Below, piece after piece: positions 18,796 to 26,843 of a stretch of 64,000 bases of DNA (its first letter is position 1; the number at the start of each line of letters is the position of its first letter). This DNA comes from Pseudorhodobacter sp. MZDSW-24AT. Its GTDB lineage: Bacteria; Pseudomonadota; Alphaproteobacteria; Rhodobacterales; Rhodobacteraceae. Below the pieces are notes generated by a model. The model was not told the DNA's origin. It worked only from the letters and a program-made list of their open reading frames with translations, and did not search any database. The stretch lies in assembly GCF_002794355.1 (NCBI RefSeq), contig NZ_PGOI01000013.1, positions 185,908-249,907 on the forward strand, given 5' to 3'. A program made the translations under genes and the position numbers.

Positions 18796-19689
18796 TCAGG
18801 TGCCAAAGTAATGTGGCGCACTCAGGTCTGAAAGCAGAGTCGTCCCGCGTGGTGCCCAACCCAACTGCGCTTGTGTCCAATCACTGCTTGCCGGACAGTC
18901 AGCCGAGGCGAACCCAGTGAACCAGCCAAAATGGCTGGCGGCGTCCTCTTTGGTCAAAGACCGGACCGGCAGCCCCAGACCCTTGCCAATGGCAACGGCA
19001 ATGTCGCGAAAGGTGACCCCCTGCTCTGCGACACCGTGGTAGGTGGCACCCGCCACGCTCCGTTCCAAAGCCAGACGAAACAGGCTCGCCGCATCTGGCC
19101 GTGAGATCGCAGCCCAACGGTTTGATCCATCTTCGATGAAAGCTGAAAAGCCCTTTTGTCGGGCAATCGAAATCAGCATCGGCACAAACCCATGATCGCC
19201 CCGACCATGAACTGACGGCGCCAACCGCACGACCGATGCATGGCCCCCGATTGCGCAAACCGATGCGGCCGCCTGTTCTGTCCGGCGCGGATAGGCTTCG
19301 GACGGTGCAGGCCCGCCATCTGCCTCAGTTGCCAACCGACCATTGGCGACAAAGGCGACACTGGCCGCAACGACCAAGGGCTTGCCCGACGGGGCCAGTG
19401 CGCGCCCCATCGCCTCGATCGCACGGGCATCTACCTCACACATGTCGGCAAAGCGGCTGAAGTCATGGATGAAACCTGTATGGATGACGCCATCTGCGGC
19501 CTCCGCTCCGGCCACAAGGCTCTCAACATCCCGAAGATCGCCGCGATGCGCGACGCCCCCCGCCGCCGTCACCTGCCGGGCTGCTTCATCCGATCTTGCC
19601 AATCCCAAGAACTGATGACCCGAAGCCAACAGGTCGGCCACCAGTGCCGCCCCCACAAAGCCGGTCGCTCCCGTCACAAATACCTTCAT
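18796..19689 (-). CDS. extended-SDR NAD-dependent epimerase/dehydratase-like protein
   Basis: 297-aa Rossmann-fold protein. GATGFVG (7-13) is the cofactor loop of extended SDRs, followed by GDLRD and VVAASVAFVANG. The usual Tyr-x-x-x-Lys occurs only as an aberrant YPRRTE segment, so it may be one of the atypical members often annotated as SDR family oxidoreductase. Divergent from the AraC gene at 19817, its likely regulator. Confidence 0.86.
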   Translation of the reverse strand: MKVFVTGATGFVGAALVADLLASGHQFLGLARSDEAARQVTAAGGVAHRGDLRDVESLVAGAEAADGVIHTGFIHDFSRFADMCEVDARAIEAMGRALAPSGKPLVVAASVAFVANGRLATEADGGPAPSEAYPRRTEQAAASVCAIGGHASVVRLAPSVHGRGDHGFVPMLISIARQKGFSAFIEDGSNRWAAISRPDAASLFRLALERSVAGATYHGVAEQGVTFRDIAVAIGKGLGLPVRSLTKEDAASHFGWFTGFASADCPASSDWTQAQLGWAPRGTTLLSDLSAPHYFGT

Positions 19690-19816
19690 CTTCTTGCTCC
19701 GATCCTCTGTCTTGGGCGGTCACCTTGCCACCACCCGACAAAGACTAAGAGCTGGCATTCAGACGATCTATGCGGCAAACTCCAAAAAACCTTCTCTATC
19801 ATCCAAAGGTCGCGCA

Positions 19817-20737
19817 ATGGACCCGCTGTCATCCGTGGTCGCCCTTTTGCGACCGCGCAATTACCTCTCTGCTGGCTTTGAAGCGGGCGGAGACTGGGCA
19901 GTTCATTTTCCCGCGCAGCCGAACGGGATCAAAACGGGCGCGATCGCGGCTGGAAACTGCTGGTTGATGGTGGAGGGAGAAAGCCACCCTCACCAACTCT
20001 TTGCAGGCGATTGTTTCTTGCTGCCGCGCGGCCGCGCCTTCCGATTGGCGAGCGATCTTGGCACAGCACCAGTGAACGCCGATCAGGTGTTCAAGGCTTT
20101 GCCCGACAGTGGCATTACAGTCCTGAATGCACCAACCGACTTTTCGATCATCAGCAACCGATTTGTTCTGACGCAGGATTACGCCACCCTTCTAGAGCGC
20201 CTTTTGCCCGCAGTCGTGATCGTTCGCGCGGCGCAGAACCATGGCACCCTCTCGGAAGACATCCGGCAGATGCTTGTGGAATTGCGCAACCGCCTGCCGG
20301 GCACAGATCTGATCATTGAACATCTAGCGCAGAAGATGCTGGTTCAGACGCTTCGGGCTTTTCTGCTTCAGGGCGCCAGTGAAACCGGATGGATTTTTGC
20401 CCTTGCTGACCGACGGATCAGCACGGCACTGAACCAGATGCACGATCATCCCGCGCGCCGGTGGACTGTCGAGGAGCTTGCCACCATCTGCGGCATGTCG
20501 CGGTCTGGCTTTGCGGCACGGTTCAAGACACTCGTCGGCGTTGCACCCTTAGCCTACCTGACCCATTGGCGCATGACGCTGGCGGGAGATCGTCTTCGCC
20601 GGACCACAGATCCCCTCAGCACCATCGCTCTGGGCGTTGGATATGAGTCAGAGGCAGCGTTTAGCACTGCGTTCAAAAAGACGATGGGATATGCACCGCG
20701 GGACTATGCGAAACGTGCAGTGCATCTGGGAACCTGA
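19817..20737 (+). CDS. AraC family transcriptional regulator (cupin N-terminus)
   Basis: 306-aa AraC-type activator. An N-terminal cupin-like sensor (DWAVHFPA, then HPHQLFAGDCFLLPRGRAF) is followed by two C-terminal helix-turn-helices: SVEEL-type WTVEELATICGMSRSGFAAR and PLSTIALGVGYESEAAFSTAF ending in the family motif GYAPRDYAK. The start at 19817 was preferred because upstream codons do not match the family. Divergent from the epimerase-like gene, as is usual for cupin_6-type AraC proteins and their oxidoreductase targets. Confidence 0.88.
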   Translation: MDPLSSVVALLRPRNYLSAGFEAGGDWAVHFPAQPNGIKTGAIAAGNCWLMVEGESHPHQLFAGDCFLLPRGRAFRLASDLGTAPVNADQVFKALPDSGITVLNAPTDFSIISNRFVLTQDYATLLERLLPAVVIVRAAQNHGTLSEDIRQMLVELRNRLPGTDLIIEHLAQKMLVQTLRAFLLQGASETGWIFALADRRISTALNQMHDHPARRWTVEELATICGMSRSGFAARFKTLVGVAPLAYLTHWRMTLAGDRLRRTTDPLSTIALGVGYESEAAFSTAFKKTMGYAPRDYAKRAVHLGT

Positions 20738-20766
20738 AAGGGTTTGTCAGATCCCGCAAGTTGAGC

Positions 20767-21279
20767 TTACGCGTCGGCCTTCGGCCCCAACCGCGAAACC
20801 TGCCAGGCGCCGCGATGCCCCTTTTGGAAATGCGCTGCCGCCAACTGCAACCTGCTTTGCGGCCATGATTTCGGTGCGTCTATCAGCAGCAATCCGGCAA
20901 TCCCGAAGCCGAACTCGTCAAGGTCACGAAGCCTTGCCTTCGTTGTCATGTTCACGGCCGGCGCAAGCCGCACAGTGTTATCTGCTACGGTCATCGCATG
21001 ACGGGTAAAGTCTCTCGGGCGCGACCAAGGCGGGTTGGTGATGATCCAGTCAACCGGCCGCTTCCACTCAAGAAAATCACGTCCATCCGCCAGCTCGCAC
21101 CAATCATGGCTGAGGTTTGCTGGAAACTGATCAAAAAACGCCCCTTGGCCACGCGCGGGACCCAAGATGCTGCCATAAAGCTGTTCCGAAAACTGAGTTA
21201 TGATGGCGGCGGCCAACGGCGCCGGTGTCATGACCAAATCCCGTGCTGGCGCATTTGGCGCGGGAACAAGACCGCTCAT
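20767..21279 (-). CDS. SAM-dependent DNA methyltransferase-like protein
   Basis: 170-aa protein with adenine-methyltransferase hallmarks: a glycine-rich SAM loop GPARGQGAFFDQF and the catalytic motif NPPW in WIITNPPWS. The later FGFGIAGLLLIDAPKSWPQS block is found in small prophage- or island-type methyltransferases. No target-recognition domain is visible. The ATG at 21279 overlaps the stop of the helix-turn-helix frame (ATGA), so the two were translationally coupled; since that upstream gene is now interrupted, expression may be impaired. No restriction endonuclease is adjacent. Confidence 0.72.
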   Translation of the reverse strand: MSGLVPAPNAPARDLVMTPAPLAAAIITQFSEQLYGSILGPARGQGAFFDQFPANLSHDWCELADGRDFLEWKRPVDWIITNPPWSRPRDFTRHAMTVADNTVRLAPAVNMTTKARLRDLDEFGFGIAGLLLIDAPKSWPQSRLQLAAAHFQKGHRGAWQVSRLGPKADA

Positions 21280-21692
21280 CCGCACATCAACTTGTTGCGC
21301 AGCAATTCACGAACACCAAGGACGGTCAAAACCGCCGACAGAATGGAGACGCTGCCCGAGAGGTGCTTTTCAAGGGCGATGATGGTTGGGCGTGAGCACC
21401 CTGCCCTCTCGGCCAAGATTGCCTGACTAAGCCCCCTCTTCCGACGCATTGCAGCAAGAAGTGCAGCCAGATCCTGATCCAACCGCGCCCAACCCCAGCG
21501 AAGGCCAAGCACTCCCATGCAGCGGCGCATTGTTAGAAGATTTCCTTAGCCCCGCTCCAAGGCCCTTAGCGTAGGGATGCTGATACCGATTTCTTTGGCA
21601 AGATCACCCTGCGTCATGCCTCGGGAACGGCGAATTTGTGCAATCAGGGGATTAAAAGCATGTAAGAATTTCTTGCTATTGCAGGGCCAACT
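21276..21692 (-). pseudogene. tandem XRE-type helix-turn-helix gene, nonsense-interrupted
   Basis: One continuous minus-strand frame holds two related helix-turn-helix units: SRGMTQGDLAKEIGISIPTL upstream and KRGLSQAILAERAGCSRPTI downstream. They are separated by a TAA at 21546-21548 in the context ALERG-stop-GNLLT, where a glutamine (CAA) would be natural. No ATG, GTG or TTG precedes the first unit within its open frame, so the 5' end is also damaged. The second unit could restart at the ATG at 21530 and still be coupled by ATGA to the methyltransferase. Most likely a regulator of that gene, now decayed. Confidence 0.65.
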
Positions 21693-21962
21693 TTACAAAG
21701 GAATATTGACAGCTAGACGCAAATGAAAGGCCGCTCGCGGCCTATAGCGGACTGTCATTCCACCGCGCACGTTACACCGAAGCGGCCATCCGAGCGCCGC
21801 GTAGTGTAAGAAGGCAGCCTTTTCTCGGACTTTCATGCAAAGTGCAGCTCGCGATAGGACACTGGTCCGGCTATCAGGTGTCCTTGCCCGACTTGGCAGA
21901 CGTTCCCGGCGGATCTGGAGACTTGCGCGCTCAGCTAGCTGACGCGAGAAATGGGAGCGGCA
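21693..21962. other. intergenic stretch before the IS3 element
   Basis: About 270 bp without a supportable gene, relatively AT-rich at its left side. No clear promoter, repeat or RNA was recognised. Confidence 0.4.
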
Positions 21963-22447
21963 TGAACCGCGCCGGGTTTGCCGGAGGCTGATTTTAGTTA
22001 GTTACGCGGCCAAGGTCTCACTTGCCAGAGCCTCTTAGAAGTCGGCCTCGGCTTCTGCGGGCAGGATGTTCCCTATGGCTCGAGAAGACGGCGGTTGTTG
22101 AACCAGTCCACCCATTCGAGCGTCGCGTATTCCACGGCTTCCAAGCTGCGCCATGGGCCACGGCGGTGGATGACCTCCGCCTTGAACAGGCCATTGATCG
22201 TCTCGACCAAGGCGTTGTCGTAACTGTCTCCGACCCTGCCCACCGAGGGTTCGATACCGGCCTCCGCCAAGCGCTCAGTGTAGCGAATAGACAGGTATTG
22301 CGAGCCCCTGTCGCTGTGGTGAACCAGCCCCATGCCCTTTCCCGGGCGGCGATCATGCACCGCCTGTTCCAGGGCATCGAGAACGAACCCCGCATGCGCC
22401 GATGTGCTGACGCGCCAGCCAACGATCTTGCGAGCATAGGCATCGAT

Positions 22448-22492
22448 GATCGAGCCATGGGAACGCCACTGGTCCGAGTGACCTTGGCGAGG
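22448..22492. repeat. palindromic mini-insertion A inside orfB
   Basis: About 45 bp interrupt the conserved FVYVA...IDAYARK block, replacing two codons by fifteen. The insert folds on itself (GCCA...TGGC outer arms, GTCACT/AGTGGC inner arms, loop CGGACC) and keeps the frame. On the plus strand it contains CGCCACTGGTCCGAG, shared in part with insertion B. Confidence 0.6.
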
Positions 22493-22899
22493 GGCGACAT
22501 AGACGAAACCGTTCCAGGTGGCGACATAGGTGAAATCCGACACCCACAGCATGTTCGGGGCCGGAACGCGGAACTGGCGGTTCTCTTTGTCCAGCGGACA
22601 GGGGGCTTTCTTGTCCGGGATCGTCGTTCTGTGCGGCTTGCCGCGGATAATGTCTTGAATACCCATACTCTTCATCAGCCGCGCGACAGTGCAGCGGGCC
22701 ACATCGAAACCCTCACGGCGAAGCTGCCGCCAGACCTTCGGACGCCGTAGATCCGCCAGTTCTGCTCGAACACACGCCTTATCTCAGGGCGTAGCGCCTC
22801 ATCCCTGCGCGCACGGTCCGACCGCCGGGCGGGATCAGCCCGCCTGGCTAGATGATCGTAATAGGTGGAGGGGGCAATCGGCAGAACGCTGCAGATCGG

Positions 22900-22942
22900 C
22901 CTTGTCCATCGGGCTCGGACCGATGGCGCCGCGATGGCCAAG
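22900..22942. repeat. palindromic mini-insertion B inside orfB
   Basis: About 43 bp interrupt the start of orfB between IDAHRNAHG and PICxVLPIAPS-type sequence. Perfect 7-bp inner stem CCATCGG/CCGATGG around TCCGAGC, with outer CTTG/CAAG. On the minus strand it aligns with the plus strand of insertion A over about 38 bases, including CGCCA-two bases-GGTCCGAG. Confidence 0.6.
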
Positions 22943-22981
22943 CCCCGTGCGCATTCCGATGCGCATCAATAACGCCCACAA

Positions 22982-23305
22982 TCACTTCGACCGGCGGTCG
23001 AGTTCCGCCATCGCAAAATACGCTGACGCCTTGCGAAGGATCTCGTTCGCTTGGCGCAGCTCACGATTCTCGCGTTCCAGTGCCTTCACGCGGTCGGCCA
23101 TCTCGGCCGGAATACCCGCCCGCTTGCCGCTATCAACCTCAGGCTTCTTGACCCAATCGTTCAAGGTCTGCGGCACGCAGCCGATCTTCGCCGAAATCGA
23201 CATGACCGCATGCCACCGCGATCCATGCTGCCCCTCATTGTCGAGGACCAGCCGCACAGCGCGCTCGCGCACTTCAGGGGAAAACTTGTTCGTGGTCTTG
23301 CTCAT
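22982..23305 (-). CDS. IS3 family transposase orfA
   Basis: 107-aa OrfA: a helix-turn-helix domain ([20 protein letters not shown], then [12 protein letters not shown]) and a leucine-zipper-like coiled coil ([21 protein letters not shown]) ending AELDRRSK as in intact relatives. It binds the element ends, but with orfB broken it can at most act as a competitor or regulator for related elements. Confidence 0.88.
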   Translation of the reverse strand: MSKTTNKFSPEVRERAVRLVLDNEGQHGSRWHAVMSISAKIGCVPQTLNDWVKKPEVDSGKRAGIPAEMADRVKALERENRELRQANEILRKASAYFAMAELDRRSK

Positions 23306-23357
23306 GATGCTCCATCCTACTCAGGAGTTGAGCCTCCGGCAAACCCGGCGCGGTTCA

Positions 23358-23682
23358 ATAAATCAGGCCTTTGATAGTTTCATTGGCAGGATTTGCCAAC
23401 TGTTTCGCGATTTCGCGCGAATTCGTCCCGTTACACAGCTCCAAACAGGTGGGACTGCAATAATGACGACAAGGCAATCTTGCTGTGCGTCAGAGCAGCC
23501 TATCTTGACTCCTTAGACGTAAGTCCAATGGAGACTTAGCAATTCGCAACGCGCTTCCGCTCAGCTCTCAAAGTGCAAAACCTGCTACGACTTGCCATTC
23601 TGTCCTTCCGGAATCTCTCCCCCAAAGCAACGGGCAGGATACTGACCACGGCCCTCGGCGAAGCCATAACGCTGAACCGCGA
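23358..23682. other. 325-bp gap between IS3 element and LacI gene
   Basis: No gene is supported here. The only structure noted is an inverted repeat TTGGCA/TGCCAA at 23383-23399 with a 5-bp spacer just outside the IS end. Composition is more AT-rich than the flanking genes. Confidence 0.4.
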
Positions 23683-24675
23683 TTATCTTTGCTGCGGTGC
23701 AGGCCCGGCAGAGCCGCGTTCTATCAAAATATTGGGCACAAACATGCGAAGAGGCGCAAACTCGACGTCCGGGTTGCGCAACCGCGCATCGAGGCGCCTG
23801 AGAGCGTTACGCCCAATTTCCGAGGCACGGATTTTCATGGTGGTCAGCTGGGGGCTGACTTGTGTTGCCGCGCTGAAATCGCCGAACCCGACCACCGATA
23901 CATCGCGCGGAATACGCCATCCGCGTGCCAAGATATCAGTATACGCGGTGATCGCCATTCCGTCATGACCGCAAAAGAACCCGGTTGGTCGGCCGCCTGC
24001 CGCAAGGATCTGGTCAAGCCCGTCGGAAAAACTCTTGTCTCCACCCCAGGTGAGATCATAGCAAGTCAATCCGCGCGTGGACGCTGCAAACTCTTGCAGC
24101 CCATGCCAGCGTTCCCGACGGCCACGCAAATCTATATCGCCGTGAACAAAGACAATCTCGCGGTGGCCAAGATCGAACAAATAGCGTCCGGCAGCGACGC
24201 CCGCTTCACGGTCGGTGCCGCCCACATGATCCACTTGTTCGAGAGGCTCCAGCCACCCTGCGCGCACAACGGGTTTGCCGCTGGCAAGAATTTGCGCCAA
24301 GGCCGCCTTGTCCTGAATGTTGACAGAAAAGATCCCGGCACACCCTTCGACGAACCTTGCCAGACTGCGTGCGTCCGAGGCCCAATGCGCATGAATTGTA
24401 TAGCCGAGCCGAGCTGCCTCGCTTTGTAAGCCATTTTGGATCTGAATGTTCATTTCGCCGTTAACCGGATCTTCGCTGGCAAACACCGCGCCGATTGTGC
24501 TGGTCTGAACAACAGGCGGCTGATCTGGACGGGCATAGCCAAGGCGCTCTGCCACCGCGATGACGCGGGCCCGGGTCTCTTCGCTGACCCCCACCTTGCC
24601 GGTCAACGCGCGTGAGACGGCAAACTTTGAAAGTCCCGTTGCTTCAGCGATGATTCGCAGCGTGATCTTGCTCAT
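23683..24675 (-). CDS. LacI family transcriptional regulator
   Basis: 330-aa LacI/GalR repressor. The N-terminal helix-turn-helix and hinge are clear (TLRIIAEATGLSKFAVSRAL, residues about 5-24), followed by a periplasmic-binding-protein-like sugar sensor with DVSVVGFGDFS and a typical C-terminal end. Divergent from the solute-binding protein gene of the carbohydrate operon at 24852, which it presumably represses until the imported sugar or a breakdown product binds. A direct repeat in the shared promoter region is a candidate site. Confidence 0.9.
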   Translation of the reverse strand: MSKITLRIIAEATGLSKFAVSRALTGKVGVSEETRARVIAVAERLGYARPDQPPVVQTSTIGAVFASEDPVNGEMNIQIQNGLQSEAARLGYTIHAHWASDARSLARFVEGCAGIFSVNIQDKAALAQILASGKPVVRAGWLEPLEQVDHVGGTDREAGVAAGRYLFDLGHREIVFVHGDIDLRGRRERWHGLQEFAASTRGLTCYDLTWGGDKSFSDGLDQILAAGGRPTGFFCGHDGMAITAYTDILARGWRIPRDVSVVGFGDFSAATQVSPQLTTMKIRASEIGRNALRRLDARLRNPDVEFAPLRMFVPNILIERGSAGPAPQQR

Positions 24676-24769
24676 CTTCCACCTCTTCTAGTGCTGCGGC
24701 GCGGCGCACTGGCCACAAGTTTCTTGAATAACAAGTTGCTACGCGTTTGCTGACGCAGAAACTATTATT

Positions 24770-24790
24770 TTACATAACGCTTTACCTAAC
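24770..24790. promoter_or_regulatory. direct repeat in the LacI/operon intergenic region
   Basis: TTACATAAC (24770-24778) and TTACCTAAC (24782-24790) are repeated 12 bp apart, 60 bp before the binding-protein start. Candidate regulatory site; LacI proteins usually bind inverted repeats, so a promoter or activator site is equally possible. Confidence 0.3.
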
Positions 24791-24851
24791 AGTGTGTCTC
24801 AATCGATCCTGAATGGGAACTGGAAAGCGGTTTCGTTCTGGGAGGAACAGC

Positions 24852-26744
24852 ATGAATAGGATCGGGAGACGCGGCTTCATTGTATCGACTACTGCACTCG
24901 CAGGGGTCGCATTGTGTGGATTTCCAGTTTTTGCGCAGAGCGGAGACCTTCCCGCACTTGATAAAAGACTGCCAAAAAATCCTTTGATTATAACGCCTAC
25001 GGATCGCCCAGGCGTTCAGGGAGGCACATGGAACCATGCACTTGTCGGCGGTGGTTCACTGTCGATGCTGATCCGATATCAATCCTATGAACCGCTGGTG
25101 CGCTTCAACCCAGAATGGACAGGAATCGAACCTAACGTTGCTGAAAGCTATGAGGTGAACGAGGATTCCACAGTTTATACTTTCAAGCTTCGCGAGGGGC
25201 ACAAATGGTCTGATGGCCAGCCCTTCACGACAGAAGACATTCGGTTTTGGTACGAGGATATTTTTACTGATCCCGAAGGCGGATCAACCAATGGCCAAAG
25301 CTTTTGGCAAGCAAACGGCCAGATCGGTGCACTGGAAATCGTCGACGAAACCACATTTCGCGTCGTGTTTGCCGCGCCCAACGGCTTTTTTGCGCAAGGC
25401 CTTGCTTGGGCAAATCAGGACCAACTGACCCGTGCGCCAGCCCACTATCTCAAGCAGTTTCATATCCGCTACAACCCCGAGGCAAACGCCCTTGCACAGG
25501 CGCAAGGGTTCGAAGGCTGGGGTGCGCTCTTCGCCCGTGAGCATGGTTTGGCCGAAGACAACGTGCACTTTCAGAACTCCAATCGCCCGACGTTGAATGC
25601 ATGGATGTTCACAAGCGCCCCCGGCGAAGACACCGAACGGGCCATTGCAGTCCGCAACCCCTTTTACTTCAAGGTTGATACTGCGGGCACGCAACTGCCT
25701 TACTTCGACCGTGTGGTCTATCAGATGGTCGCCGACCCTGAGGTTTTGCTTCTCAAGACCTTGCAGGGTGAAATCGACATGATGGATCAGTATATCGCGA
25801 CGCCGACGAACAAGCCTGTTCTGTTCGACGGGCAGCAAACCGGCGACTATCGCTTCTATACCCTGCGTGAAACGGCGGCCAATGTGATGGTGTTCTGCCT
25901 CAACCTCAATCACACCGATGACGTCAAGAATGCGCTCTTCAACACGCTGGAGTTTCGTCAGGCCTTGTCACTGGCGATCAACCGGCAGGATCTGATCGAT
26001 GCAGTGTTCGTGGGACAAGGCGCGCCCGCGCAACCCTCGATCATCGAAGGGGATCCGCTTTACAACGAGCGGCTGGCCACGCAGTTCACTGAATATGACC
26101 CGGTTCGCGCCAACGAGATGCTGGACGCGATTGTGCCAAACCGGGACAGTGCGGGGTTCCGGCTTGACCCGGCGGGGCGGCGGCTGTCGATCATCTTCGA
26201 GATCGACCAGACCCGGACCACCTTTGTCGACATGTTCGAACTTGCCCTTCCGATGTTCGAGGCCGTGGGCATCGCGGCGCAGATGCGAACCATGGATCGC
26301 TCGCTGTGGGAAACTCGGGTGCGAAACGGGCGCGAATTTGACGCGTCGGCGCACCAGTTCGGGGCAAACTCAGGCATCGCGGCCATGCTGGATCCGCGCT
26401 ATTTCATCCCGTTCAGCAGCAACTCGATCTATGCACCAGGCTGGGCTCTTTACTTCACTGCACCCGAAAATCCGGATGCGATCGAACCACCTCAGGCGAT
26501 TAAAGACCAACAGAACCGCTATCGCGAACTTCTGGCAACCGGCGACCCTGTCGAGCAGCAGGTCAAGATGGCCGAAATCCTTGAAGTGGCCGCCGACCAG
26601 ATGCTTGTCTTCGGTGTGTCGCTGCCGGCCGACGGGTATGGGGTGGTCAAGAACAACATGGTCAATACCATGGATGTGATGCCCAACAGCTTTGGCTGGC
26701 CAACACCGGGGCCGTCACGGCCAGAGCAGTTCTTCAAGACTTAG
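24852..26744 (+). CDS. ABC transporter substrate-binding protein, family 5
   Basis: 630-aa periplasmic binding protein of the peptide/nickel/oligosaccharide (DppA/OppA, SBP_bac_5) family. The N-terminus NRIGRRGFIVSTTALAG is a Tat-type signal with twin arginines. Family blocks: YEPLVRFNPEW, LREGHKWSDGQPFTTEDIRFW and LEFRQALSLAINRQDLID. It is about 100 residues longer than typical OppA. Start at 24852 is set by GGAGG. In the setting of two glycoside hydrolases and a LacI regulator, the ligand is more likely an oligosaccharide or glycoside than a peptide. Confidence 0.9.
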   Translation: MNRIGRRGFIVSTTALAGVALCGFPVFAQSGDLPALDKRLPKNPLIITPTDRPGVQGGTWNHALVGGGSLSMLIRYQSYEPLVRFNPEWTGIEPNVAESYEVNEDSTVYTFKLREGHKWSDGQPFTTEDIRFWYEDIFTDPEGGSTNGQSFWQANGQIGALEIVDETTFRVVFAAPNGFFAQGLAWANQDQLTRAPAHYLKQFHIRYNPEANALAQAQGFEGWGALFAREHGLAEDNVHFQNSNRPTLNAWMFTSAPGEDTERAIAVRNPFYFKVDTAGTQLPYFDRVVYQMVADPEVLLLKTLQGEIDMMDQYIATPTNKPVLFDGQQTGDYRFYTLRETAANVMVFCLNLNHTDDVKNALFNTLEFRQALSLAINRQDLIDAVFVGQGAPAQPSIIEGDPLYNERLATQFTEYDPVRANEMLDAIVPNRDSAGFRLDPAGRRLSIIFEIDQTRTTFVDMFELALPMFEAVGIAAQMRTMDRSLWETRVRNGREFDASAHQFGANSGIAAMLDPRYFIPFSSNSIYAPGWALYFTAPENPDAIEPPQAIKDQQNRYRELLATGDPVEQQVKMAEILEVAADQMLVFGVSLPADGYGVVKNNMVNTMDVMPNSFGWPTPGPSRPEQFFKT

Positions 26745-26765
26745 CGCGCGGGTCAGTGGTTTGGA

Positions 26766-26794
26766 TGGCGCGCAGCGCAAAAGTCTGCGCGCCA
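26766..26794 (+). promoter_or_regulatory. intercistronic hairpin after the binding-protein gene
   Basis: Perfect 10-bp stem TGGCGCGCAG/CTGCGCGCCA with a 9-base loop containing AAAA, between the binding-protein and hydrolase genes. No U-run follows. Such hairpins commonly protect the upstream message so that binding protein exceeds the membrane components. Confidence 0.6.
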
Positions 26795-26843
26795 CCCGAT
26801 CCACACGATCCCTGATTGACCATCCTTTACCGAAAGTAGACCC

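Larger units (their letters stand above)
22002..22980 (-). pseudogene. IS3 transposase orfB, multiply disrupted
   Basis: Remnant of the DDE integrase of an IS3 element. Recognisable blocks are VLPIAPSTYYDHLARRADP, then (other frame) CTVARLMKSMGIQ, WVSDFTYVATWNGF, HHSDRGSQY and DSYDNALVETINGLFK, so the DDE residues can still be traced. Lesions: a palindromic insertion near 22900-22942, a frameshift near 22690, a second palindromic insertion at 22448-22492, a 1-base deletion near 22075 giving an early stop after RLLEP, and a TAA further on in the restored C-terminal frame. It cannot make a functional transposase. Confidence 0.85.
21963..23357 (-). mobile_element. IS3 family insertion sequence, decayed
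   Basis: 1395-bp element bounded by perfect 27-bp inverted repeats (21963-21989 and 23331-23357; outer bases TGAACCGCGCCGGG). It carries an intact-looking orfA and a heavily damaged orfB on the minus strand. The flanking bases (GCA on the left, ATA on the right) do not form a 3-bp duplication, so the element or its flanks have rearranged since insertion. It is related to the IS3 element at 63364, whose left repeat differs by one base over the first 24. Confidence 0.9.

Noticed and set aside
23383..23399. TTGGCA-N5-TGCCAA as a LacI operator
   Set aside because: It lies beyond the 3' end of the LacI gene, next to the IS end, and not in a promoter region.
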